Assembly (NCBI RefSeq): GCF_964019385.1
Contig: NC_088643.1
Location: forward strand, 76,837,747-76,901,746
Direction: 5' to 3'
DNA: 64,000 bases
From: Sycon ciliatum
Taxonomy: Eukaryota; Porifera; Calcarea; Leucosolenida; Sycettidae
Each line of letters begins with the position of its first letter. Within the stretch, counting starts at the first letter, position 1. Positions 14,601-28,300 of the stretch are shown in pieces. A program made the translations under genes and the position numbers. The notes beneath the pieces are model-generated. The model was given only the letters and a program-made list of their open reading frames with translations. It did not search any database and was not told where the DNA came from.

Positions 14601-17600
14601 GCACAAAACTGCCTGGTATGTCAGTTGATGTTTTGGACGTTGGCACACTCACAAATCCGACAATATCATCCTTGCCCTGGCTAGATCCAACACCAATATC
14701 AATACTGCCAATGCCACTCTGTAGGTCGATAATGTTCCAAGTTGCCTGCAGATGAGTCTTGTTTGACGTGTAATTCGTATCCACCTGTCGACTGCTTCCA
14801 TCGTTGATGAATATTGCGGTTGGCGGGGTGCTATCAAAGCCCATTCCATCACTGCTGTAGGATTCCTTCCAGCCCAGACCATTAGTTACACGAATAGTGC
14901 TGAAGTAGATAGTACCTTCCTTCATCGTGAAGGACAAATCCTGCTGTGATTTGACCGTATTAGATAGAGTAAAGAATGGCTTCACATTCTGTGCACCCGG
15001 AGACGTTCCGACTGCCCATTCCGTTTTTATTATACCACTCTCTGGGTCAGTGCAGTCAAAGTTGACGCTGAGTATGCCTGCTGTAGTGGTCCAGTCGACG
15101 TTGCCAGTCAAACCATCATGCACATGTGTACAGTTAGGTGGCGTGCTGTCCACTTGGAAGCCATTGCTTACTACCGTTGTTGACAGGCCAGCTTTGTTGA
15201 CAGCTTTCACAAGACTGTAGTATTTCTTGTTGTTCACCAGGCTGGCACCATAGACGATGGCTTGCTTTGTGATACCGACCGCTTTGAACTTGTATGCACT
15301 ATCTACCAGCTCTGTTGGATCCTCGGTAAGGCCCAGGTAGTATTGCTGAACTCCTGAATCACTGTCTGTGCAAGTGTCCCAGTTTGCTGCAAACCAGCTG
15401 TCTTGAGTGACCCAGGCAGCTTCACCATGCAGGCCATCTCTTATAGACCCACTGCACACTGGTGGAGATGAGTCCACAGTGATACCATTGGAAGCTGACA
15501 CTGTCACAAATCCAGCCAGATCTGTTTCTCGCACAAGGAAGTAGAGAGGTTTTCCACTTGGTAACCCAGTCACATCGGTGAGAGCTTTCGACGATGTTCT
15601 TATCGATACAGGTGTAAAGGGAATGATGTCGTCGGTGGTTTTAGTGGATCCAACAGCTACTTCCCTGCTCGCCAAACCCACATTGTCACCAGTCCACTTC
15701 CACTGGCCACCCAGTGTCTTGTTGAATGACTGGAAGTCGCTGTCCACTTTGCTCCAGCCATCCGTGACGACACCATGCTGCGGCGGCGTTCTATCTGCAG
15801 TGAATCCTCGCTTCGTCACGCTTGTGATCTGATTGGCTCCGTTGCGAGATGTGATGGTAAGGTAGTATGCCTGTCCATCAAACAGAGGACCGACAGTAGC
15901 AGAGGGCTGTCCACTTGCTGGAGGCTTAGTTGGAGGGATAAAGTCTGAGCCACCACTGTATGTGCCAATGAACCAGTAGTCCTCTACAACGCCCGATTCG
16001 GGATCAGATGTTGTGAAGTGAACAGTCAGATCCAGAAAGTCACTCTTCACCATATCTAGAGGTAGGGTGTCATTCGGGTCACTGACAAATACATCCTTGA
16101 CGATGGGATCCGTAGTGTCGACCGTAAAGCCATCACTCTTTCCCTCACTCTTCAGACCAGCCTTGTTGTAGAGACGTAGTGCAAACACATAGCTTTCACC
16201 ATCTACCAAGTCACCTGTTCTGCCAGTCACATCAAAATCCACACTAACGTACTGCCATGGAATCACTAGAGTTCCACTTTTCGACAGAACAGCTGTCTCG
16301 GCGTACTGCAGACCAGATTCCCAGTCGTACCATGAGTCTTTGCTGCACGTTGATGGGTCAGGTGTTTTTACTGCACCCACTGGAGGCCAGTTGTCAGATG
16401 CATTCGTAGCCATACAGAGCTTGTAATTGCCAAATGCTGATGTAGCATGGTGCCAGTAGTTGAGGTCGGTACCCAGTTTTTGTCCGTCACCAACAATGCC
16501 AACACGAGGTGCGGTTATGTCGACCATAAACCCGTCCGTCTCGGTTGATGATGTCAGCCCGGCCTCATTACTGCAGTTGATTCTGACTTTGTATATTCCA
16601 CCATTGTCAAGCTTCAACTCTGAGATTGTGGTAGCGGTGATGCTTTTGGGGTAGTCTGCATCAGCAAGTACAGTGCCAGCGCTATCCATTAGCTCAATGG
16701 TATACATGGTGACTGGACTTTCTGAGTCGAGGAAGACAAACTTCCACTGGGTGGATGAAGCTGCCGCTGTAGTTTGGTAGTCTTCATCAAAGCGATTGAA
16801 ACCAGTGGGCAACATGTCGTAAAGATAGCCCTGAGCAATATGGGGTGCTGTAATGTCCAACATAATTCCATCGGACCACTCTGTGCGTTCCAAACCAGCT
16901 CCGTTGCTGGCGCTGATCAGCACGTAGTAGGTCTTGCCGGGTACAACTGAGAAGGAGGAGAAGGTCACAGATCCAGTGTTGTTCTTGCCAATAGATACAT
17001 CCATATACGGATGCTCATCTTGACCACCCTTGAAAGATCCGATGGCTGCACGATATTTGACCAGACCACTTTCCTCATCCTGGCAGGACCAAGACGCCTT
17101 GATTTGCGGCAAGACTGCCGTGTAGTCAACATCTGTAGATAGTCCAGTTGCATCAGTGAGATCCAGGACAGGGGTGCATTCCGCAAAGGTGTAGTCAATA
17201 GTGAATCCATCTGATGTAACGTTTGTGATGAGACCAGCCCTGTTCCACACTCTGACAAACGTGCGGTACGTTTGGCCTTGCTTCATTTTCAGACCATTTG
17301 CATAGGCGTTGGTACTCAGGCCAACGGACCTCCAATCAAACAGCTCATCACCGGCATAGTCTATAATCGTCCATTCATAGTGTACGAGGGGACTTTCAGG
17401 ATCACTGAAACCACTCCAAGCAACCTTGATGTTCACCGTCGAGATCAGGTAGTCCTTATCATTCTTTTGATCATAGACATATGAGCCTTCAATGACCTTG
17501 CCTGCCACAGGGTGGGTTGTGTCGATGAGCACTCCGGTACTGCTCATTGTAGTCACCATACCAAGTTTATTGGTGGAGACCACAGTGACATAGTAGCGTT

Positions 17601-20600
17601 GATTGTGTTGCAGATTCAGCTCAGTGTTCACCAATTCGTTTGTGTAGCCAGCATTTATGAATGGCTGCACGTCACTTGCACCAGGTTTAGTGCCTATTGC
17701 CCAGTCTGTACTGGCGATAGGTGTTTCATCACTGACAGTCATGACGGCTTGAAGGGTATCCGTGCTCCACTGATAGTCCACATCACCAGTGTGCGTGTAG
17801 TTACCATCGCGCAGTGTCACATATGGTGATGTTGTATCGGCTACGAATGGCTTGGATGTCACTGGAGTGATAAGGGTCTCTTCATTGCGACAATAGACCG
17901 TGACAAACACTTGCTTGTTGTGAGGCAGAGAGAGACTTCCGAGAGAGGCTGTTGATGCAGATGCCTGGTCGGTCTGGGCCAGAATGTTCTTTCCACCAGC
18001 AAAGGTTCCCACACTGATATCATAATTCAGTTCTTGAGACTCCGGGTCGTTGAAGCCCTCCCAAGATGAAAAGATACTATCCTTAGATGTTTGCTTGGCC
18101 TGCAATGTTCCTGGGTTCGGGTAGGTCTTATCTGGAGGCTTCAGGCAAAATGTCAGAACCCTGGCATTGAAACGGCCAACGCTGAAGGATGCCACAGTAG
18201 CATAGAGAGGGTCACACCAGTCGAACCAAGGTATGCAGATCGGGGTGCTGCCTCCGAGGCATTTCCACTTGATGCAAATCCTGAAGCTCACAAAGGCCCG
18301 CAGCGACAGTGTCAGTGCAGTAGCGTCAACGTCAACAAGCAAACAGATTTTCAGTGCACCGGAGGTTGTCAAGCCGAGGGACACGGTCGGTAGGAACTGG
18401 GTCTTCATGATGGTAGCGCGCAGCTCAATTCCAAATCGGACAATAAAAGCGTTGACCGCCAACTGGCCGGCAATATCCAGTTGAGCATAGGGGATGACTG
18501 ACCCCTTGATACTGCGGTCTGCCAGGCATAAGCCAGCTGTGTAATCCACACCCCAGCCGGCATCTATCAGCATTGTGAAATCCATCGGGATGACAAACAC
18601 TACGAAGTAGATTCTGTACGTGAGGAGTCTCTTCAGCTTTGGTTTGAGAAGAACACCGCCAGTAGTGAAGCAACCATCGAAAGGATCATCAGGTGACCGC
18701 TTCTCTCGCTTCTTGTTTTTCTTGGTGGCGGTATACTTATCGCTTCCAAATTTGATAAGAGGCTTAGGAGATACGACGTACTTATTCAAAACCTTCAGGT
18801 AGCGCTGATTCTTTATGACCGCTTTCTTCGGATCCAATTGCTGTTCCATTACAGGGAACGTGAATGTCCAGCTGCTGTCCTCAACATCGGCAATGGAGAG
18901 CGCAATGTTAGCCTGGTTAGCTTGCGCACCGCTGTCAAACGTGATGACAAGATTATCGTCAATCTTACCAGTGTATCCAAGTCCACATGCACCATCAGGC
19001 ACACGCACAGAGCGAGAAGGATCCTTTTTGAGGAGGGATTTCATCGACACTCCTTTGTAGGGATAGGACGAACCACTGACTGGTATCTTCCTGAAGTCGG
19101 TACGGCATGCAAAGCCGATTTGCTTCATGCAGACTAGCAGTGCAGCATAGCGGCCGAAAGGACGTTCTGCAACGACCAAGTCCTGGACACCAGGACCAAC
19201 GAGCAAAGCAGCAGACGGACGCATTGACCTGGATTGTATTGAGCCATCGCTGTTGAGCTTCACGCCGATGGCTATGCCGCCTTCGCCGATTTTGTGGCTC
19301 TTGGGAATATCTTCCTTTCCACGGATGTCGTAGTAGTCACTCAGCCACAGGAGGCCCTTTGATTTCTCGAAATACACGCCATACCCGTACACATCTGGAT
19401 GGTAAGTGTTCTTGATCGAAACACCAGATGGACCCGGGGTGCTGAGCGTTGACAGGAAGTCTGATTTCAAAATGGCATGCAGAACACTGCGACGCTTTTT
19501 GGAGACATGATACGAACCGAAGAGGTAGATATAGTTCCCGGCTTCAGCAATACCAAACTGAGTTGTTTCCAGCTTGGACATTGGATCCGTTATTGTGTAG
19601 ATTTTGAGGAATGCTCCGGTTTTCTTGTTCATTGCTACAATCAGTGGTGTTTTTCCGGCATTCAAGTCAGTGCCAAATAGCGTCTGCAGCACAATGTCCT
19701 TGTCCCTGTCCAGCATGGTGATGCCTTGAGCGTTCCAATCTTCGTACAGGCCGGGTATTATGAATTGTTGCCGAGACAGTGTGAAGAAATGAATGTACTT
19801 CAGCGGTGCCACGTAGTCACGGTAAGCTATTGTAGAGCGCGCTAATTGTCGAATACACACAGTATCTGAGCATTGGCTCAAGTCGGACCACGGCTTGAAT
19901 GTTGAGGGGTCAATTGAGCGGCTCTGCCATTGCAGGCTGTCCAGGAATGCCTTCACTTTCTTTAGGATATCTCTTGGGATCTTTAGGATGTCTTGGAGGA
20001 AGCCAGTGACCTTGGAGACAATGTCAAAGCTCAGTACACCCTTCACGGCTCTCACCACCTCTCTGGCTTGTTGAAGATAGCCAGATGCTGTCTGGTATGC
20101 CCTGTACACTGAGGAGCTCTTGAACAGCTTGATTGCCTCAGAAAAGGCAACCGCTGTCAGCCAAGGTTTAAGTTGTGCTGGATTAGGTATAACCGATGAC
20201 AGTCGATTGACGAAGGAGCATGATGTGCTGATGTCATTTGCAAATGTCCGCATCTTCTCCACAAAACCACCGGGACCAATTGCCTTAGAGAGAGTTGTTG
20301 TAACTGTCGATGTTATTGTGCTTCTCACAACTTCAACGCTTGATCTAAGTTTGCCAATTGTCTTTGTCAGCACACCCAACACACTGTCCTTTGCCAGCTT
20401 TTCCAGGCTCGCGAAATAGGCGATATACTTCAGTGCCTTTTGCTGGAGCGGTTTAAACGGCTGGAATGTCTTTGTCAATGAAAGGGTGCCTTGTTTCAGA
20501 AAACCCAAGTCATTATTCACAAAGTTTGACACGGTGCCAAGTTGAGATTGTAGTGTATTCATTGCCTTGACGACAACAGCCAAGTCATCCTTCAATACAT

Positions 20601-23600
20601 CCGTCACACACACCGAGCCAGGAACGCAGACGAAGTTGACATAGTCATCCAGTTGAGACATGTGATCGTTCAGCATAAACTGTACACTGGAGCGCAGGCT
20701 TTTGTAGTCTTTATAGTAGCGCTCCACAATCGGTACTGTTGTGTTGACAATTCTTGCTAGTGTTTGTCGGTAGGTTGAAACTTTGGTAGCAATTGTCTTG
20801 AGAGCAGTGAGTTGGGGCAAAATGTTGGTTGAATTTATCTTGAACTGGACAAACTCGCCGGCCAGGTTGATTTTGGATCTGGCTTGATCTGCCACATCAG
20901 CTAATATTGTGTGGTAGCTCTTTATCCGAGATCTGATAACAGAGACGCCGTCCGAAATTAGAGAGCGACTGTAAGCTTTGAACTCCTGTACCAACGACTG
21001 TATCCTGCTCATAATGTTGATGCTGTTCCGTGTCTTCTGGATTAGACCGTTGATTTCACTTTCCTTTTGAGAGACAAGCCCAGAAACCAAGTCAAGTTTC
21101 TGATTGATTAGGGACTGTAGCGGAGCTGTCAGTTTGGTTGTCTTGTTGTAGGCATCATACAGGCGGTTAGCGATGAAGTCGATTCGAGTTCCTTCAACAA
21201 CAATGTTGTTAGCCATCTGGACAAATTTATGGACGGATTCTCCAGTAGGGCCGAGAAACTTGAGATGTTTTGAGAAGCGAGCTGCACCATCCAACACATC
21301 ACGTGACAGTTGCAGCACTTTTCCAAATGTGCTGTTGCTCTTATCAAGTACCCAGTTGCGGAGGTCATTAAGTTTCTTCAACGTGAACTCGATGACGACT
21401 TCTGCCTTGTCATTGATAAAGCCCTGCACGGCATTGATAGCTTTCTGTATGTAGGGCTTGATCTTCAGGGCGATCAAGTCGTTCACAAATGTTGCCAGCT
21501 TTGTCACTTGTTCCTGAAGAAGGTTGCTGGCTTTGTCCAAAAGCTGTCCAAGATTGACCCTTTTCCCAGCATCCATGAACGAGTTCAGTAGAGCGTTAGC
21601 AACATCGTCAATGAAGGCATTGACCTTGCTCTCAACGGTAAGGATCAACTCGTCAACTTTGTTCAAAAGTGCAGCACCTTTGTCTTCTGCAATTTTCACA
21701 CCTTGCTGCAACTTGACCATGGCAGTCTGCACAGTTGACGACAACTTCCTTGACGCTGCAGCGTTGATGTCACTCAGAATGATTATAGCCTTATCGGCTT
21801 TTGCAATCAACGCGTTAATAGCCGGGCCACCCTTCTGATCAAGGTTATTGTAGAAAGTCAGTGCACTATCTGCAATGGTCTTCAGCTGCTCAATCTTATC
21901 ATCAGCTTTGTTGATGGAGTTGTTAACGAAGGTAATGGCCGATGCAAACTTTTGCTTGATCTTTTGCCGCACTGCTATTGGTGTGCCTGAAGCTATGCCG
22001 TATGTTGTGAAGTTGTGAATGGCATCCTTGGATTGTTCAACGGTCACATTCAAGTCCGTTATGACATTATTGATCTCCGTTGGAAGAGTTGTGCTCCAGC
22101 TTACAACCAAGGAAAATTTGAATGTCGTATCTCCAAAATCCAGGGCAGGCTGCAAAGCGGTCTTTACTTGTCCCATAATGTCGATGGATTGAATGATGTT
22201 TGTCGACATGTTTTCCACAGTGTCCAGGGCGTTCACCGTCTTATCTAAGACAGTGTCCGTGATGAGCAGAGCAGAGGACTGGATTTCAGTCAGAGTGTCT
22301 TGGATGCGATCCGCAACTTTGTTGATGGCACCGGACACTGGGCCGGTGATGTTGTTGCAGACTCCTTCCAGTTTGTCGAATTTACTCTGGATTACGTTGT
22401 ACACGTTCTGAAGAGTATTGAATGTCTTTGTTACAAACTGGAGCTGTGGCAATTGATCCAGCAGCTTCTTGGCCAACTTATCAAAGTCGGTCATTTCCTC
22501 GATTTTGGCAAGAGCATTGTCCACGTTGTCCACAAATTTCTTGGCCGGCTTCACAAATTCTATGAGAGGATTGGTGATGAGCTTGGCAATGGGCTGGATG
22601 TAGCTCTCGAGAAGGTCAATGAACTTGTGTATTTGCTGCATGACGACCTGCGTCGCTGACTTGATGGATGAGGCAGCATTGCTTATCACGGCCCAGGCTG
22701 AATCCAGCAGGTCTGGCGGGATGAGGTTTTTGTAGGTGAGGGCAGCGCTGAATTCCACAAGTCCATCAACTAGGTCGTACTTTGTGCCGAATGCGTTCAA
22801 CCAAATTAGACCTTGGTTGTAGATGTCGATATCAATTTTGCCATCAAACACGGAGAGGTAGACGTTGAGAAGGTTACGGAGCACCAAGCTGGCCTCAGCA
22901 GACGCATACTTGAATCCCAGCTTTTGGGGTCTCCATTCTTTGTTAATACCAATTTGGGCATCAACGAGGGGCTTGAGGAATTGGCGTACTGTCACTGCTC
23001 TCTTTACGCGCTGCCTCGTTTCTCTGACCGTCTTTCCAGTCGCTTGAAGCGATTGCCAGAACTCGAAGTCCTCGTCTGTGATCTCTTCATTCTTCTCAAA
23101 GAAAGCACGTAGGGCAGATTCCATGGGGCTCTCAGAGCCAATCTCAGCAAGAGCATGCTCGCGTATGTGTTGCAAGGTGGATGGTTTGATGCCAATGTTC
23201 CGGTGTCGTGTGCGCAGGCTATGCACAATGACGGCCTTGTCGTCGCTAGTCGCATTCACGTGTTGCATTTCCGTCACGTACAAATCCTCCGCTCGCGTGC
23301 AGTTGAAATGTGCCAGTGCATGTAGAGCGGTCTGACGTACGCCAATGCGCTCATCACGCAGCCAAGGTAGCAAGCTGTAGAAAGTGCTGCACTCGCGACT
23401 GTTGGCAAGCGCTGCCAGATGAGCATGCGTATAGGACTCCTGGTCCTCGTGGGACAGGTGGACTGGTGATATAAGCAGTCTGCTCTGGATGTGTTTCAGA
23501 GCTGCCGCCTTGTGTGCGGGATGCTCGTCCCTGATTGTGTGACTCACCGATCCAAGTGCCAGTGTCGCAGCAAGTTGCACATCCAGATCAGAATGTTGCT

Positions 23601-25309
23601 CTGCCACTGTTAAGATGGCCGAGGCAAAGCTGTGATGAACGTCATCTATGAAATGACCTTCCAACAAGATGTCGCTAATGTGCTCATGAGGCTGCGTGCT
23701 ATTCAGTAGTACTCGAGCCAAACATTGCTGAGCGTTCAGATTGAGTAGAGATGCAGCCAGTTGAACTCGGAGCTCAAGTCTAGACGAAACGTGACCAGAA
23801 CAAAGACGGCTTGTTGCCTCTGAGACTACGGCATCATTCTCTGACGCTTCCGTTAGGACTTCCTTCAGACAGTCTCCTTCATCATGAGGCTTTTGGGCAT
23901 TGGTCAGGCAAGTTGCAAAGTATGACAGATGCTCTGAAGGCGATTTGGCCTCTTTCGTTTCATCTTCATCAGTAGGGTAGCTGAAGTATGGCAATTGGTG
24001 GAGATCCGTTGTGTGCATTAGGCTTTCCTTCACATAAGCATCACGGACGGCGCTGTCTGTCTCACTCGAACGTCGCCATCTTGATGAGCTGCATGAGCCA
24101 GTTTTTTTCAGCTGTCCTCTCGCAAACACTTCCAAGTCACTCGCCGGTGACGGGTTTTTCTCGTATCGGCGAGCTGGTTTTGAGCCAGGATGGTTGTTGT
24201 ATTTGAAAGCCACTGAATCCAGGACACCTTCCTTGATGGCAAAGTCGAATTCGTACTGAGCTGTACTTGTGCCTTCTTCCAGTGCTGGATGAGCAAACTG
24301 CAGGAAGTCCTTGCCAGACACAGTTTTAGTTAGGTCAATTGACATTTTGCCTTGACTGTTGACCTCCATTGAGTGGACGGTGTAGTTTGACCTGTACCGG
24401 CCACTTTCTCCCGTCTCCTCAGAAATGTAGCTCCGAACTTCAGGGTTTGATATGTTCAGCTGGATACTGGCCAGTAGACCTGCAGAGAAAGAAAGATGGG
24501 AAGGAAACAATGGCCATGTTTTAGCACTAGTTAACCAAATCATGTCATTCCGAGTTTACCTATTTTTACCTGAAAACTGGCACTGTCCAAGTACAAACAA
24601 ATTTGCCAATGCTCACTCCCTCTATTTCTATCTCTCCCTCTCCAAATTATGACCTCGAGTAATAATCCACTGTAAGTTTTAAGGACAACCCTCTGGTGTA
24701 AAAGGCAAAGGCCCCGTCGAATTTCACATTGCCGATAATCTTAATCATATAATGGTGTTAAGTGAAGGGTGCTGGACCGAGGCAGTAATGGCGGGGGAGG
24801 CAAAAGCCTGTCCACGTGATGATTCATACTCATCTACATAACATGTCTAGAAGGGAGGTCACAGTATAGTATCACAAAACTGCATGTGTGAGCTTCAATG
24901 AAAATAAACGGGATGTAACTGCAAAACACTTTGCTCACCGGGTCCCAGAAACCATGTCCTCGACCTAAAAAACATACCTCTCTTGAAAACATTAGCGTTG
25001 ACATGATCATCCTTTGGAAATAGGATGTGAGTGATATGGCCAGTGGTATCTTGTTCAAAGAAGAGTTCACCAGCTAGTGTTTCCTGCAGCTCATGGTCAA
25101 CACCCTGACATTGTCCACCTATGCATGGGCGCGGACGAGAAATTGTCGCCTTTATTAGCCACATGTCTGGATTTGTAGAGACTTGACGAACTGTCTTCAT
25201 TTCCACCTGTGCACGGGTATGAACACATTACAGCAGAACATATCACACAGTGATTTATTCCAAACAGATTAAAACAAAAGACCGGGAACAAAACTTCGGG
25301 CCAGTGCAT

Positions 25310-25355
<46 letters not shown>

Positions 25356-28300
25356 CCAGTAGGTCTTGCAACCACTACTAGCATGTCACAGACAGGCTGG
25401 ATCCAATTTCTATTGAAGAATGCACTTTCAGCACGGTTTACACCACAGCGGAATCACTCTTCTATATCACCCTCCACTAATTCTTGTGATCCTTGACTGG
25501 TCCTATAATTATTACCCATGCAGCCATAATATCACATTACGATCACCCATTCACTTGTAATAGGGCTAGATTGGGCTTTTAAGGACTGCCATGGGTCGGG
25601 TTGGATACTTACATGATTGTATTAATCCCTACGGTTTGCATCTACTCGTAAGTCAACATTTGGGTACCTGTTTAAAAGTGGTTCTCGCCAGACTTTGAAT
25701 GTGAAATTTTTGCATGAAGGTACCCCTGAACCTTTTCATTACTCTAGACTAATAAAACTTTACCAGCAGTCACAGTATTAAGTCCCTGCACTTTGTTTGC
25801 TTGTTTTTGATCTATTTCAGTTTGTTGCCTCAATAGTTCAATGACTATGTACAACTTCAAAGCGGTTCAAACAGGAAAAAAAATAAATGATGGTCATCAG
25901 AAAGGGAGCTGCACTAACTGATTTTCTCCCCCCCCCCCCCCCCACACATCCTCTCCATATACCCCCCCCCCCCCCCACACACACACACATCCTCTCCATA
26001 ACCCCCCCCCCCCCACAAACACACACATCCTCTCCATTTACCCCCCCCCCCCCACACACACACACATCCTCTCCATATACCCCCCCCCCCCCACACACAC
26101 ACATCCTCTCCATATACCCCCCCCCCCCCACACACACACACATCCTCTCCATATACCCCCCCCCCCCCACACACACACACACATCCTCTCCATATACCCC
26201 CCCCCCCCACACACACACATCCTCTCCATATACCCCCCCCCCCCCCACACACACACATCCTCTCCATATACCCCCCCCCACACACACACACACATCCTCT
26301 CCATATACCCCCCCCCCCCCCACACACACACACACATCCTCTCCATATACCCCCCCCCCCCCCACACACACACACACATCCTCTCCATATACCCCCCCCC
26401 CCCCCCACACACACACATCCTCTCCATATACCCCCCCCCCCCCACACACACACACACTGTAGTGTTATCTTGTAGATCATTTACAGTAATATTCCATATT
26501 GCACTCGGCACAATGGGTATTTACAGTAATATTCCATATTGCACTCGGCACAATGGGTATTGACAGTAATATTCCATATTGCACTCGGCACAATGGGTAT
26601 TGACAGTAATATTCCATATTGCACTCGGCACAATGGGTATTGACAGTAATATTCCATATTGCACTCGGCACAATGGGTATTGACAGTAATATTCCATATT
26701 GCACTCGGCACAATGGGTATTGACAGTAATATTCCATATTGCACTCGGCACAATGGGTATTGACAGTAATATTCCATATTGCACTCGGCACAATGGGTAT
26801 TGACAGTAATATTCCATATTGCACTCGGCACAATGGGTATTGACAGTAATATTCCATATTGCACTCGGCACAATGGGTATTGACAGTAATATTCCATATT
26901 GCACTCGGCACAATGGGTATTGACAGTAATATTCCATATTGCACTCGGCACAATGAGTATTGACAGTAATATTCCATATTGCACTCGGCACAATGGGTAT
27001 TGTTCTCTGTAGTCGACATTAATGCGACCCCCCCCCCCCCCCTTTGTCTTTGTCTTCTCCACTAATCTTGCATGGTGCTGTCCGTGAAAATGAGTCTCAC
27101 GATCTCCTACTTCAAGCGCATGATGGCAAGATGCGAACGCATGAGCGATGCACAGTGCATGTGTCGTTTCACACGACCTGCACACATGACCGCGTGCAGG
27201 TCAAGTGGACAATGCGTGTGCAATAGCGCCGAAACGCAACTCGCACTGCACGCCATTTTTAGACCATCAGCAACCTGCATTATATACTGTTGTGTCAAAC
27301 ATTGCCTCTGGGCCTTTGGCATCTATGCACACTCTCGCGAAGCATTGGTTCACTGTGGCGTTGTGCTCATGACCAAATAAGGAAGTCAGGGCGCACCACG
27401 AAAGTCCACCTTCCTTCACAGGAAAATCATCCTAGCAGACATCAACGACCCACAATTGAGCAATTCGGGGCTGTCGTAATGTGCTGCGCACTGCATTCAT
27501 ATCAGCAGGGTAGTTGACATACGTATGCATTGTCATGTGATCACCATTCACTTCGACTTGCCACAGGTGCACTAGTATGAGTTGAGGATTATGCAGAGCA
27601 CTGTCTGTGGGTGGCTGCAACCCATAACCCGGTGGCAGCATAATTATTACTAGCACCAGTACTGGTAGTTGACACACCATACCCATACTAGGGCCATTGG
27701 CATAGCCACTGAGTGACAGCAGTAGTCAACATGGCATGTCACCACTGACCACACGCTCTCAAAAACATGCACCGTGATCTATCATGCTCTGAAGCCAGTG
27801 AAAGGCTATCCACAACCTTACTTGGCCACACTAGCTGGCCACAGTAGTCAGTAGCTGCTTGTCAGATATCATACCAATAGTATGGTAACGACCTTGGGCT
27901 CAGCCGGTCTAGTACCATGAACGTGCAAAATACAATTAGCAGGTAAGCATGGGGAAGACTTCAGCCGACCATATTACTAATGCCGTCATTGCATCAGCAA
28001 TCAGCAAGCCAGTTCTAAGTGACTACTGAATGGACATGACTTGAAATATGCAATTAGCCAGAAAAATACTGCCCCTGATTTTCCCCACAGCATACTAGTT
28101 GACCAAAACATGTCACCATTGTTTTCATCATGCATGATGCCTATGAACAATCAGTGACCGCCGCGATAGTTATTCAAGATCAACATTGGTTGTGAGGAAG
28201 ATGTGTATGGCAGGCTGGCCAACTGATAATTTCTTTATGCACTTAAGGTACGTTCAGGCCTCGTTTAAATCTGGCTTTGGAAAATTCATTTTTCACTGCT

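Noticed and set aside
25838-26480. Gly/Cys-rich or Pro/His-rich ORFs on both strands (~190-205 codons)
   Set aside because: Direct translation of the poly-C/(AC)n minisatellite in several frames; no flanking coding sequence.
26484-27003. CRISPR-like regular repeats
   Set aside because: Head-to-tail satellite with no unique spacers, in a eukaryotic intron.
26481-27185. 234-codon minus-strand ORF with repeating [12 protein letters not shown]-type sequence
   Set aside because: It is the 40-bp satellite read through; all three frames are open and there is no gene-like sequence outside the array.
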